Shown: positions 45,009 to 52,900 of the stretch, one piece after another
Position numbering within the stretch: position 1 is the first letter of the stretch
How the letters are laid out: each line of letters begins with the position of its first letter
Assembly: GCA_900550055.1 (NCBI GenBank)
Contig: URQU01000005.1
Location: 13,684-77,683, forward strand
Origin: an uncultured Coriobacteriaceae bacterium
Lineage (GTDB): Bacteria; Actinomycetota; Coriobacteriia; Coriobacteriales; Eggerthellaceae
Direction: 5' to 3'
DNA length: 64,000 nucleotides
Notes under the pieces: generated by a model
The model's database searches: none
What the model was told of the DNA's origin: nothing
What the model saw: only the letters and a program-made list of their open reading frames with translations
Translations under genes and position numbers: made by a program

Positions 45009-45500
45009 ATGGATACGCGGAAACGTAATGTGATTATCGGCGTGGGCATCGCGGTCCTGGTTGTCGTCGTGGTGCTTGTCGCGTTGGCGGTATCGGGCGG
45101 CTCAGGCAAGGACTCGGACCAAGATAAGGCGACGTCAAGCACGGAAAGCGCTGCTACCGCCGCTTCCGACGCAGCTTCCAAAGACACGGGAGCGATGCGC
45201 GCTTCGGGTGACGGCACGGCCGACAACCAGGTCGACGCGTCCGAGGTCTTCGGCGATTCCTCTAACGCTGCAGCGGGTAAATCCGCTGATGGCACGTCGG
45301 CTTCCGGCGGCAACGCCCCGAGCGCAAGCGGCTCCGGCTCTGGTTCCGCTTCTGGCGGCCAGTCGGGCGGCGCGAGCTCGGGTAACGGTGGCTCATCCGA
45401 GAATGGCTCGGGCGGCTCTACCGACAACCAGGGGGCCGGTGGCGCCGATCCCGGTGTCAAAACCGAAGCCGATGGTTCCACGTGGACGGGCTACTACTAA
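45009..45500 (+). CDS. Membrane-anchored Ser/Gly-rich protein ending TWTGYY
   Basis: The 163-residue protein has a short basic N-terminus and one membrane helix (NVIIGVGIAVLVVVVVLVAL, residues ~7-26). A long low-complexity Ser/Gly/Ala/Asp-rich extracellular stretch follows, and the tail DGSTWTGYY is aromatic. GAAGGG lies before the ATG. It sits between the precursor-like peptide and the maturation genes, each side bounded by a terminator, so it is transcribed alone. The tail could be a binding or processing site; the function is unknown. It could equally be an unrelated surface protein. Confidence 0.7.
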   Translation: MDTRKRNVIIGVGIAVLVVVVVLVALAVSGGSGKDSDQDKATSSTESAATAASDAASKDTGAMRASGDGTADNQVDASEVFGDSSNAAAGKSADGTSASGGNAPSASGSGSGSASGGQSGGASSGNGGSSENGSGGSTDNQGAGGADPGVKTEADGSTWTGYY

Positions 45501-45550
45501 GTCGCCCATCCTCTCCGCGCGTCGCGCACGATAACGCACAACTTGATGCG

Positions 45551-45590
45551 GGTCCCAGGAATGCAAGTACACTCCTGGGACCTGTCTTCT
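45551..45590 (+). terminator. Terminator after the Ser/Gly-rich protein
   Basis: GGTCCCAGGA pairs with TCCTGGGACC across a 12-nt loop, followed by TGTCTTCTTT. It lies between convergent genes. Confidence 0.8.
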
Positions 45591-45681
45591 TTAGCAACCC
45601 TCGTTTCCTGCGATGATTCTTTCCTCACCTTCGTTTTGAGTCAGTTGCTGTCTCGCCCTTTCCCTTATAAGGCTCAGTTTC

Positions 45682-46911
45682 CTACATCCTGGTGACCTCA
45701 AGGCGTTTCAGCAGGTCGACTTCCTCTTGGGCGCTGCGTGCGTCGTTGACAAGCTCGCCCATGCTTACGTTGCGCGCAAGCCCCTTGCGGATGACGTGAC
45801 CGATTTGGTAGATGCACGCGGCCGGGGCAAGCCACGCGTGCTTGCGCGCCGGCGCCCAATGGGAGCGTCCGCCCGTGTACAGGTAGCGCACCAGGGCAGC
45901 GGGACTGCGGAAGCTGTGCATCACGATGCGCGTCGCCTGCGTGCCGCGTTCCATTTTGCGCCCCATGTTCCCCTTGTGCATGATGTAGCGCAGAAGGTCG
46001 TCGGCAAGCTGCGCATCGGCGCCGTCGAACCACGTTGCCGAAGTCTGAAGCCCCAGGTAGGTGCGGCACAGCCACGTTGTGGTGACCGCCAGCTTCTCCA
46101 TGCCGATTTGCTGCGCTGCGTGCCGGAACTCGTGCTCCCAAAGCTCGTCGGTCAAGTACGCCGCCACGAACATCTGCCAATCCAGAATCTGGCGAAGCCC
46201 CAGACCCGAACCTAGATGCTGGTTGACATGCGCGAGCAGCACCAGGCCGTTCTCAAGCGGCGGCAGCACGGGCACGCTGAAGCCCTCGACATCGGTCCAC
46301 TCGGTGCGGGGGATGGCGTCGTAAATTGCCTGGTCAAGGAAGTCCGCTTGCCGCTTGTCGGTGCATGTGCTGAAGTAACGGTGCAGCTCGATCTCGGGGC
46401 AGTCCGCTTTCCGGAACCCCGCGTGGCGCGGGTTGATTTCAAGTTCGATATCGTTTTCCCAGCCCAGGCGCTCCAAAAGCGCAAATGCCCGGTCGAAGTG
46501 GTCGGGAGGCACGATAAGGTCGATGTCGCCCATGCTGCGGCTTTTCGGCTTCGGGTAGTTTGCCGCGGCCGTCGCGCCCTTCAGCACGGCGACGGGGATG
46601 CCTGCCTGGCGAAACTCGGCGAGCACGCTGTCCTGCGCCTTCATAAGGCGATACCAGCCCCACAAGCTCTTCCCGGCAAGGAAAAGGTATTCCGCCAGGT
46701 CGTTGGAGGAAAGCTCGAGGTCCTCGATAACGTTTGCGGGATAGCCGATGACCGATTGCGCCACCAGCTCGGTGCGCACGGCGGGCCACAGGCCATCGGG
46801 GAGCGCAAAGGCGGGCGCGGCTGCGGAAGCCGTATCGCGCGCATCGTTCGGCAAGGCGCTTTCTGCGGCGATTATCTTGATCGCATACTCTTCGGCGGCG
46901 GAAAGGTCCAC
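45682..46911 (-). CDS. Uncharacterised nucleotidyltransferase-family protein (NTP_transf_5-like)
   Basis: The 409-residue protein matches the PF14907-type nucleotidyltransferase family. VAVLKGATAAANYPKPKSRS is followed by MGDIDLIVPPDHFDRAFALL (~120-160), where the G-D-I-D pair is the catalytic metal-binding motif of the Pol-beta fold. Members occur in RiPP and other peptide-modification clusters and are thought to nucleotidylate a substrate. The GTG at 46911 was chosen because GAGAGGAAGC lies upstream; an open extension back to 47103 runs through the divergent promoter. It diverges from the kinase-like gene with about 215 bp between starts. Confidence 0.8.
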   Translation of the reverse strand: MDLSAAEEYAIKIIAAESALPNDARDTASAAAPAFALPDGLWPAVRTELVAQSVIGYPANVIEDLELSSNDLAEYLFLAGKSLWGWYRLMKAQDSVLAEFRQAGIPVAVLKGATAAANYPKPKSRSMGDIDLIVPPDHFDRAFALLERLGWENDIELEINPRHAGFRKADCPEIELHRYFSTCTDKRQADFLDQAIYDAIPRTEWTDVEGFSVPVLPPLENGLVLLAHVNQHLGSGLGLRQILDWQMFVAAYLTDELWEHEFRHAAQQIGMEKLAVTTTWLCRTYLGLQTSATWFDGADAQLADDLLRYIMHKGNMGRKMERGTQATRIVMHSFRSPAALVRYLYTGGRSHWAPARKHAWLAPAACIYQIGHVIRKGLARNVSMGELVNDARSAQEEVDLLKRLEVTRM

Positions 46912-47007
46912 GGATGCTTCCTCTCGTTGCTTCGTCTTGGCATGCTTGCGCGTGCGTGGAAATTGCTTGCGCGCTTGGCGGCCGGCTGCGCGCGCGGCTT
47001 GTGCGTT

Positions 47008-47013
47008 TATAAT
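47008..47013 (+). promoter_or_regulatory. -10 box (TATAAT) of the maturation operon
   Basis: TATAAT lies in the AT-rich centre of the divergent region, about 114 bp before the start at 47127. The -35 is not obvious. Confidence 0.5.
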
Positions 47014-47126
47014 AAAACAACGGCGATTACCAGGCGAAAAATGCCTAAACACGATGCAATTCAAGTGTTTTGCGTGCCCGCTGTTGCCTTTCGTGCCCAC
47101 CATCGCCTTCTCAAGGAGCTAGGCCT

Positions 47127-47933
47127 ATGTTCTGCGTTCAGTTAGCCGGGGTTCTGATTGCTGTGGAGGCGCGCTATGCGTTCACTGAGCGGCTTTGCGC
47201 GGACTACATCGTCGACGCTTCGCCAAACGAATGCGACTTTGCGGTATCGGCAACGCCCGAAGAGGTCGCGGCGGAAAACGACGACGGCGCATTCTCTCCC
47301 GCGTATTGCGAGTCGTTGGCGCTCTACCGCAAGATCTGCACGCGCATGCTGGAATACGATGCCTTCCTTTTCCACGCGGCGGTCATCTCGTATGCGGGTC
47401 GCGGCTTTGCGTTCGCGGCGAAAAGCGGAACGGGTAAAAGCACTCATATTGCGCAGTGGATGCGCGCGCTTGGCGACAATGTGGCGGTGGTGAACGGCGA
47501 CAAGCCCATTGTGCGTTGGCAAAGCGGGGAAGGCTCCACTGCGGAAGCGGGCGGTGACCGGCCCTCGGGCGCGTTCGTCGCGTACGGCACCCCTTACAAC
47601 GGCAAGGAGGGCTGGGGGCAAAACGCAAGCGTTCCCCTTCACGCCGTCTGCTTTATCGAGCGCTGCCAGCCGGGCGAGACCGATCGCCTGTCCCGGCTGG
47701 AAGACGATCGGGAAATCATCGCACGGCTTGCGAACCAGGTTCTGCTGCCAAAGGACCCCGTTTTGGCCCTTCGTCAGCTGGAACTGCTGGACAGGTTGAT
47801 GGGCAATGTGCCGTTCTACGTGCTGCGATGCACGCCGACCCCCGCCGCCTTCGACGCGGCGTACCAAATGGCTCTGTGCGATAATGAGAGCGAATCACTA
47901 CGTTTAACAGAAGGGTCAAAGCATGAAGATTAA
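47127..47933 (+). CDS. HPr-kinase-like P-loop protein
   Basis: The 268-residue protein resembles the PEPCK-type HPr-kinase fold seen in RiPP-associated kinases. A P-loop lies at AAKSGTGKSTH (~residues 97-107), and the motif VNGDKPIVRW (~120-129) carries a metal-binding Asp. An N-terminal ~90 residues of small sheet domain precede the P-loop. In lasso-peptide clusters a homologue phosphorylates the precursor's C-terminal Ser. The canonical HPr kinase has a longer N-terminal domain, which is absent here. AAGGAGC precedes the ATG. It overlaps the PqqD-like gene by 11 bp. Confidence 0.8.
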   Translation: MFCVQLAGVLIAVEARYAFTERLCADYIVDASPNECDFAVSATPEEVAAENDDGAFSPAYCESLALYRKICTRMLEYDAFLFHAAVISYAGRGFAFAAKSGTGKSTHIAQWMRALGDNVAVVNGDKPIVRWQSGEGSTAEAGGDRPSGAFVAYGTPYNGKEGWGQNASVPLHAVCFIERCQPGETDRLSRLEDDREIIARLANQVLLPKDPVLALRQLELLDRLMGNVPFYVLRCTPTPAAFDAAYQMALCDNESESLRLTEGSKHED

Positions 47934-48189
47934 AGACGGCTTCATCGTGAACAAGGTAGGCAGCCAGCACGTGGTGGTGCCGGTAGGCGAGACCAGCATG
48001 GAGCGCCATTGCATGGTCCGCCTCAACGGCACGGGCGCTTTCCTGTGGAACCAGCTTTCCGCGGATGTCACGGAGGAAGCGCTGGTCCAGGCCTTGTTGG
48101 CGGAATACGCGGTTGACGAAGAAACGGCCCGCGCTGATGTCGCGGCGTTTCTGGGCAAGCTGCGCGATGCCGATTTGCTGGACGAATAG
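47923..48189 (+). CDS. PqqD-family peptide-recognition protein
   Basis: The 88-residue protein matches PqqD: MKIKDGFIVNKVGSQHVVVP, then LNGTGAFLWNQLS (~34-46, the family's LN-x-x-G-x-x-x-W block) and an acidic helical tail. PqqD proteins supply the winged-helix RiPP recognition element that binds precursor leaders and delivers them to maturation enzymes. Its start codon overlaps the kinase-like stop by 11 bp, which implies coupled translation. The presence of a stand-alone RRE is the strongest single sign of a RiPP pathway here. Confidence 0.88.
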   Translation: MKIKDGFIVNKVGSQHVVVPVGETSMERHCMVRLNGTGAFLWNQLSADVTEEALVQALLAEYAVDEETARADVAAFLGKLRDADLLDE

Positions 48190-48223
48190 GGCCGGCGCTT
48201 AGGTTTTTGCCGGCGAGCGATTC

Positions 48224-48793
48224 ATGACGAACGAGAAAGACATATCTTCCGCGATGCCTGACGCGGGTGTATCGCCGGCGCCTTCTGCCGCTGCTTCCGA
48301 GCCGCGCAAGATCGAGGACGTGCTGGCTTCCGAGGGCTTCTACATGGGGCCGCCTGCGGGCATTTCCATGTGGCCGATGCTGCGCAACCGCCACGACGTG
48401 ATGCTGGTGGTGCCGGCCAAGGGCGATCTGCGCCGATACGACGTGGCGCTGTATCGCCGCGGCGGGAAGTACGTGCTGCATCGTGTGGTGGGGCATTATG
48501 ACCACGGCTCCGAAAAAGGCTACGTGATCTGCGGGGATAATTGCGTCACGCTGGAATACATTCCGTGCGGGGACGTGCTGGGCGTGCTGTGCGGCTTCTA
48601 TCGCGACGGCCGTCATATTGATTGCGAAACCTCCCGCGGCTACCATGCGTATTCGAAGCTGTGGGTGGCGCTGTTCCCCGTGCGCAAGGTGTGCAAGGGC
48701 GCAAATGCCGCGATAAGGCGCGCGGGCAAGCGCGTGCTCGTGGCATGCGGCCTGCGCGATCGCGATGCCGCCGGCAAAGCTAGGCGGAAATGA
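48224..48793 (+). CDS. S26-type signal-peptidase-like protein
   Basis: The 189-residue protein has the signal-peptidase block GISMWPMLRNRHDVM (~46-60), where Ser in S-M-x-P is the expected nucleophile. A second block, YVLHRVVGHYD (~83-93), has His-Arg-Val in place of the usual Lys general base, as in the Sec11/S26B branch. CGDNC later in the sequence matches the family's GDN motif. No membrane helix is evident, and an N-terminal ~40 residues are unstructured. It may cleave the precursor leader. Its stop overlaps the ABC start by 4 bp (ATGA). Confidence 0.8.
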   Translation: MTNEKDISSAMPDAGVSPAPSAAASEPRKIEDVLASEGFYMGPPAGISMWPMLRNRHDVMLVVPAKGDLRRYDVALYRRGGKYVLHRVVGHYDHGSEKGYVICGDNCVTLEYIPCGDVLGVLCGFYRDGRHIDCETSRGYHAYSKLWVALFPVRKVCKGANAAIRRAGKRVLVACGLRDRDAAGKARRK

Positions 48794-50634
48794 TGCGCGG
48801 GGCGGCGTCGCGCGAGCAGGACAAGGTCACCTACGCGTGGCTGTTCGCGCAGTCTAAGGCGCAGCACGGGCGCATTGCGGCGCTGTCGGTTCTGTGCGCG
48901 TTGCAGGCGGCGGTGCTCGTGGGTTTTGCGCTGGCGTGCCGCGCCGTCATCGATCAGGCGGTGGCGGGCAATGCCAAGGGCTTGCTGACAAGTGCGGCAG
49001 CCCTTGCGGGTGTTATCGTCTCGCAGCTGGTGTTGCGTCTGGCTATCAACGGCACGCAGGAGCGTATCCGCGCCCGCTTCGCTCTTGAGCTGCGGAAATC
49101 CATGCTCGACAGCATCTTCGCCGCACGCTATGGCAACGTTTTGCGCTTCCATTCCGGCGAGCTTTCCAACCGCATGTTCTCCGATGTGCAAGTGGTGTCC
49201 AACGGTGTGTCCACTATCATCCCAAGCTTCGTGTCCATGATTGCGCAGCTGGTGTTCGCCATCGCGGTGCTTGCGCTGATCAGCCCGCCCATGGTGGCGC
49301 TGTTCGCCGGAGCGGCGCTGCTTTCGTTCGTGCTGGCGCGCACGTTGCGCGGACGTTTGAAGGCGCTGCATAGGGCGGTGCAGGAAAAGGAAGGCGCCGT
49401 GCGCGTGTTCCTGCAGGAGGCGCTTGAGCATCAGCTGGTCATCCGCTCGTTCGGCGCCCAGCCTGCCACAAGCGCGCATGCCGATGCGCTGCAAGAGGAT
49501 CATTTCGGAGCGCAAATGCGCCGCCGCGGATGGTCTATCGCCGCGAACGCCAGTTTTGCGTTCTTCTTCAACGCGCTGTATGCCGTGGCGCTCACGTGGT
49601 GCGCGTTCGAGCTTTTGCACGGCACCATGAGCTACGGCACGCTTATGGCGGTGCTGCAGCTGATAGCGCGCATTCAGGCGCCGGTTTCCAGCTTGTCGGG
49701 CATGCTGCCGCAGCTGTATCAGACGCTCGCGTCGGCAGAGCGCCTGATGGAGATTGCGGAGCTTCCGCGTTCGGAGAATCGTCTTCCCCTGACGGCTGCG
49801 GAGTTCTATCAGCGGCTTTCGGGCCTGTGGATATGCGATCTGGCGTTTTCCTATAGGGACGAAGAGGGCGGCAGCGAAGATGCGGTGGCGGATGCTTTGG
49901 GCTGCGATGCGGCTGACGGCGAAGTTGCGGGGGTTTTGAGCGATGCGGCCGACGGTGCGCTTGCTGGTGACGTGGCTGAGGCCGAATGCGACGCGGGCGA
50001 AAAGGCGGCGCCGGCATCATCCGAGGGCGAGGTCGCAAGCCTTTCCTGCGAAGGCGCCTTTGTGCCGAAGGGTTCGTTCGTGGTGGTCGAGGGACCTTCC
50101 GGCTCGGGAAAATCCACGCTGTTCAAGTTGGTGTTGGGCGCCTACGACGCGGATGGTTTCGCGTACGACCTTGCCGATTCGGTTTGCGCCGCGTCCCAGG
50201 TGCCGCCGGGGGTGTTCGCCTATGTGCCGCAGGATAACTTCCTGTTCGCAGGCTCGGTGCGCGAAAACGTGGCGTTTGCGGCTCCTGATGCTGACGATGA
50301 CCAGGTTAAATGCGCGTGCGAAGCAGCGTGCGCATGGGGCTTCGTAGAAGAGCTCCCGCAGGGACTCGATACGATGATCGGCGAGCACGGGCAGGGGCTT
50401 TCCCAAGGGCAACTGCAGCGTCTGGCTATTGCGCGCGCCGTGTGCTCGGGCGCGCCCATCATGGTGCTCGACGAGGTCACAAGCGCGCTCGACGATGCGA
50501 CCGAAGCGGCCGTGCTCGCCAACATAGCCGCATTGCCGGGCAAAACGGTGTTCGTCGCTGCGCATCGCGCAAAAGCCCGCGAGTTCGCCACCCTGCGTCT
50601 TCGCGTGGAGAACGGCAAGATGCGCGAGGTTTAG
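48790..50634 (+). CDS. ABC exporter, fused membrane and ATPase domains
   Basis: The 614-residue half-transporter has six membrane helices (~25-330) followed by a nucleotide-binding domain. Walker A is GPSGSGKST (~435-443), the signature is LSQGQ (~537-541), and Walker B is IMVLDEVTSALDD (~556-568), with His in VAAHR. An unusual acidic stretch of ~55 residues (~360-415) precedes the first strand of the nucleotide-binding domain. There is no C39 peptidase domain, so leader removal would need the peptidase-like neighbour. It resembles lantibiotic and NHLM-type exporters. It is the last gene of the overlapping four-gene operon. Confidence 0.88.
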   Translation: MMRGAASREQDKVTYAWLFAQSKAQHGRIAALSVLCALQAAVLVGFALACRAVIDQAVAGNAKGLLTSAAALAGVIVSQLVLRLAINGTQERIRARFALELRKSMLDSIFAARYGNVLRFHSGELSNRMFSDVQVVSNGVSTIIPSFVSMIAQLVFAIAVLALISPPMVALFAGAALLSFVLARTLRGRLKALHRAVQEKEGAVRVFLQEALEHQLVIRSFGAQPATSAHADALQEDHFGAQMRRRGWSIAANASFAFFFNALYAVALTWCAFELLHGTMSYGTLMAVLQLIARIQAPVSSLSGMLPQLYQTLASAERLMEIAELPRSENRLPLTAAEFYQRLSGLWICDLAFSYRDEEGGSEDAVADALGCDAADGEVAGVLSDAADGALAGDVAEAECDAGEKAAPASSEGEVASLSCEGAFVPKGSFVVVEGPSGSGKSTLFKLVLGAYDADGFAYDLADSVCAASQVPPGVFAYVPQDNFLFAGSVRENVAFAAPDADDDQVKCACEAACAWGFVEELPQGLDTMIGEHGQGLSQGQLQRLAIARAVCSGAPIMVLDEVTSALDDATEAAVLANIAALPGKTVFVAAHRAKAREFATLRLRVENGKMREV

Positions 50635-50844
50635 CCCAAAACCCCACCCGCCTAGTCGGAAATGTCAAGACTCTGTGACGATGGGCGCGGGTTGGGTTGA
50701 CGTTTTTCGGTGGAGTGCGAATATAGGCCCATCGAACGCAACGGGCGTTCGGGGAGCGCACATGCGCTTCGCACACCGCGTCGTATAGACGCACAAAGCA
50801 GGGTTTTGCGGTTTCGCCGCAGCCCGCAAACGTTAGGAAGCACG

Positions 50845-50892
50845 ATGACCTGCACCAATCTGGATATCCGAATTATCAGCTCCATTATTTAG
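50845..50892 (+). CDS. Possible 15-residue leader peptide
   Basis: MTCTNLDIRIISSII is encoded by ATG to TAG with AGGAAG 5 bases upstream. Five of 15 residues are Ile. It is immediately followed by mutually exclusive hairpins and a terminator. The arrangement resembles a translation-controlled attenuator for the downstream transporter gene. Confidence 0.5.
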   Translation: MTCTNLDIRIISSII

Positions 50893-50908
50893 GGTCCGGG
50901 TTGCATTT

Positions 50909-50937
50909 CAGCTGCCCGAACCCTAAACGGGCAGCTG
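50909..50937 (+). promoter_or_regulatory. Attenuator hairpin
   Basis: CAGCTGCCCG pairs with CGGGCAGCTG across AACCCTAAA. An alternative pairing uses GGGTT at 50898-50902 with AACCC in the loop, so the two structures exclude each other. Confidence 0.55.
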
Positions 50938-50947
50938 ATGGTTCTTC

Positions 50948-50987
50948 AAGCCGGAGGCTGTTTGAGAAAAACGGCCTCCGGCTTTTT
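50948..50987 (+). terminator. Rho-independent terminator in the leader of the MHS transporter
   Basis: AAGCCGGAGGC pairs with GCCTCCGGCTT across a 15-nt loop, followed by TTTT. It lies 187 bp before the transporter start and 56 bp after the leader ORF. Confidence 0.88.
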
Positions 50988-51173
50988 TGCGCTGCGTATT
51001 GCGGCGCCGGCATTTTGCCTGATGCGTTTCGCCTTCCTTCTTATCGATTCTTACCTGGTCTTTTGCCCAAGCCTTCCGTTTTTCCCAAGCAACGTTCGCT
51101 TGCAGGGCCGGTCATCGACCACACGTGCCGCGCCGCCAACCGGCAACGCGGCAGGAAAGGAAAGGCAAAGCAA

Positions 51174-52697
51174 ATGAACGATCAGCAACAGCGAAAGTCC
51201 CTGTTCGGCAGGGAGAAGGCGCAGGGGGCGAATGCGCAGATGCGCGCCGCAAAACCCCTCGCATGCATGTCGCGGCTCGGCATGAAGCCGGCTCTGGCTG
51301 GCGCCTCGGCGGCTCCCACGCCCGCGCCCGCGTCCGTCAAGCTGGCCGTCGGCCAGACCCCTGCGACCGCTACCGCCGGCGTGGCGGCTCCGGCAACCGC
51401 AGTTGCCGCAAAGCCGCAGGTCAAGCGCGACTCCACCCTTGAGGTCATGGTCGCATCCATGGTCGGCACCGCCATCGAGTTCTACGACAACTACTGCTAC
51501 TCTATCGCCGCCGCAAGCTACTTCGGCCTCATCTTCTTCACCGATGTTGCAAAGTCCGACCCGGTGCTCGCCACGCTGCTGGCGTTCGTCACCTTCGCGG
51601 TGAGCTTCCTGGCCCGCCCGTTCGGCAGCCTGCTGTTCGGCCACTTCGGCGACCGCCTCGGCCGCAAGAAAACCCTGGTCGCGGCCCTGATGCTCATGGG
51701 TGCCGCAACGTTTTGCGTCGGCCTGCTGCCCGGATACGACGTGCTCGGCCCCGCAGCCGTGGTGCTGCTGTGCGTCTGCCGCGCCTGCCAGGGCCTGGGT
51801 CTTGCCGGCGAGTGGTCCGGCGCCGCGCTGGTGGCAACCGAGAACGCCCCGGCCGATAAGCGCGCGCTGTTCGGCAGCTTCCCGAACCTCGGCGCGCCCA
51901 TCGGGTTCTTCTGCGCGTATGGCGTGAACCTGCTGCTCGATACGCTGCTGCCCGCCGACGCGATGGTCGCCTGGGGCTGGCGCGTTCCGTTCCTGTTGTC
52001 GTGCCTGCTTGTGATCGTCGGCCTGGTGGTGCGCATGCGCATGAGCGAGACGCCCGTCTACCAGAAGGCCGCCGCCGAGCGCCGCACCACGAAGACGCCG
52101 CTGCGTGACCTGGTCCATCATTGGCGCCGCCTTGTGCTCGGCACCTGCACGATGAGCATCACCTACACGCTGTTCTATGTGCTGGGCACCTGGTCGCTGT
52201 CCTACGGCGTGTCCACGCTCGGCTTCACGCAGCAGCAGTACCTGGGCATGCAGATGATCTCGGTGTTCTTCTTCGCCGGGTTCATCCTGGTCGGCTGCCT
52301 GATCGCCGACAAGCGCGGCCGCAAGCCCGTCCTGGTGGTCGGCAACGTGTGCACGGTGCTGTTCGCCCTGGTGGCGCCCATGCTGCTGGCCGCCCATAGC
52401 GTGCTGTCCGTCATGGTGTTCCTGTGCGTCGGCTTCGCCTGCATGGGTACGATCTTCGGCCCCTGCGGCAGCTATCTGCCCGAGCTGTTCCCCGCGAAGG
52501 TGCGTTATTCCGGGGCCGGCCTGAGCTACAACCTGGCGGCCATCACCGGCGGCGCGTTCGCCCCGACCATCGCATCGGCCCTGGTCATGAACTTCGGCAT
52601 CCAGTCGCTCGGCTGGTACCTGGGCGGCATGGCCCTGGTCGCCCTGGTGGCGCTGGCCTTCTTCCGCGAAAGCAAGGACGTCGACTTCGAGCAGTAA
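51174..52697 (+). CDS. MHS-family MFS transporter
   Basis: The 507-residue protein has 12 membrane helices and belongs to the metabolite:H+ symporter branch of the major facilitator superfamily. The signatures are VGTAIEFYDNYCYS (helix 1), FGHFGDRLGRKKTL (loop 2-3, D-R-x-G-R-K) and CQGLGLAGEWSGAALVATEN (helix 4). Relatives import shikimate, proline/betaine or citrate, so the substrate is not named. About 90 residues before helix 1 are Ala/Pro-rich and not conserved in the family. AGGAAAGG precedes the ATG at 51174; a longer frame upstream has no signal and runs through the terminator. Confidence 0.88.
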   Translation: MNDQQQRKSLFGREKAQGANAQMRAAKPLACMSRLGMKPALAGASAAPTPAPASVKLAVGQTPATATAGVAAPATAVAAKPQVKRDSTLEVMVASMVGTAIEFYDNYCYSIAAASYFGLIFFTDVAKSDPVLATLLAFVTFAVSFLARPFGSLLFGHFGDRLGRKKTLVAALMLMGAATFCVGLLPGYDVLGPAAVVLLCVCRACQGLGLAGEWSGAALVATENAPADKRALFGSFPNLGAPIGFFCAYGVNLLLDTLLPADAMVAWGWRVPFLLSCLLVIVGLVVRMRMSETPVYQKAAAERRTTKTPLRDLVHHWRRLVLGTCTMSITYTLFYVLGTWSLSYGVSTLGFTQQQYLGMQMISVFFFAGFILVGCLIADKRGRKPVLVVGNVCTVLFALVAPMLLAAHSVLSVMVFLCVGFACMGTIFGPCGSYLPELFPAKVRYSGAGLSYNLAAITGGAFAPTIASALVMNFGIQSLGWYLGGMALVALVALAFFRESKDVDFEQ

Positions 52698-52772
52698 GGG
52701 AAGGCGACGTTGCAAAACCCGCGGAATCGCGGAAACGCGCGAATTGCGAACCCGCAAAACATGCGAAACGAC

Positions 52773-52811
52773 GAACGCCCCTGCAAGCCTCTTCGGCTTG
52801 CAGGGGCGTTC
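52773..52811. terminator. Bidirectional hairpin terminator between convergent genes
   Basis: GAACGCCCCTGCAAGCC pairs perfectly with GGCTTGCAGGGGCGTTC across TCTTC. It lies between the MHS transporter and the minus-strand FtsX-type permease. T-runs are weak on both sides. Confidence 0.75.
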
Positions 52812-52900
52812 TGTATAGGGAAGGGGCGCGCAATCAGCAGCGGCTCACGCCAACCTTCCCGCGCGTTCAACCGCCGGTTCCGCAAAAGCCCCTTCGCCCA

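Larger units (their letters stand above)
50635..51173. other. Intergenic region with leader peptide and attenuator-like structure
   Basis: It contains a 15-codon ORF at 50845-50892, a 10-bp hairpin at 50909-50937 and a rho-independent terminator at 50948-50987, all upstream of the MHS transporter at 51174. The first 200 bp hold nothing recognisable. Confidence 0.65.
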
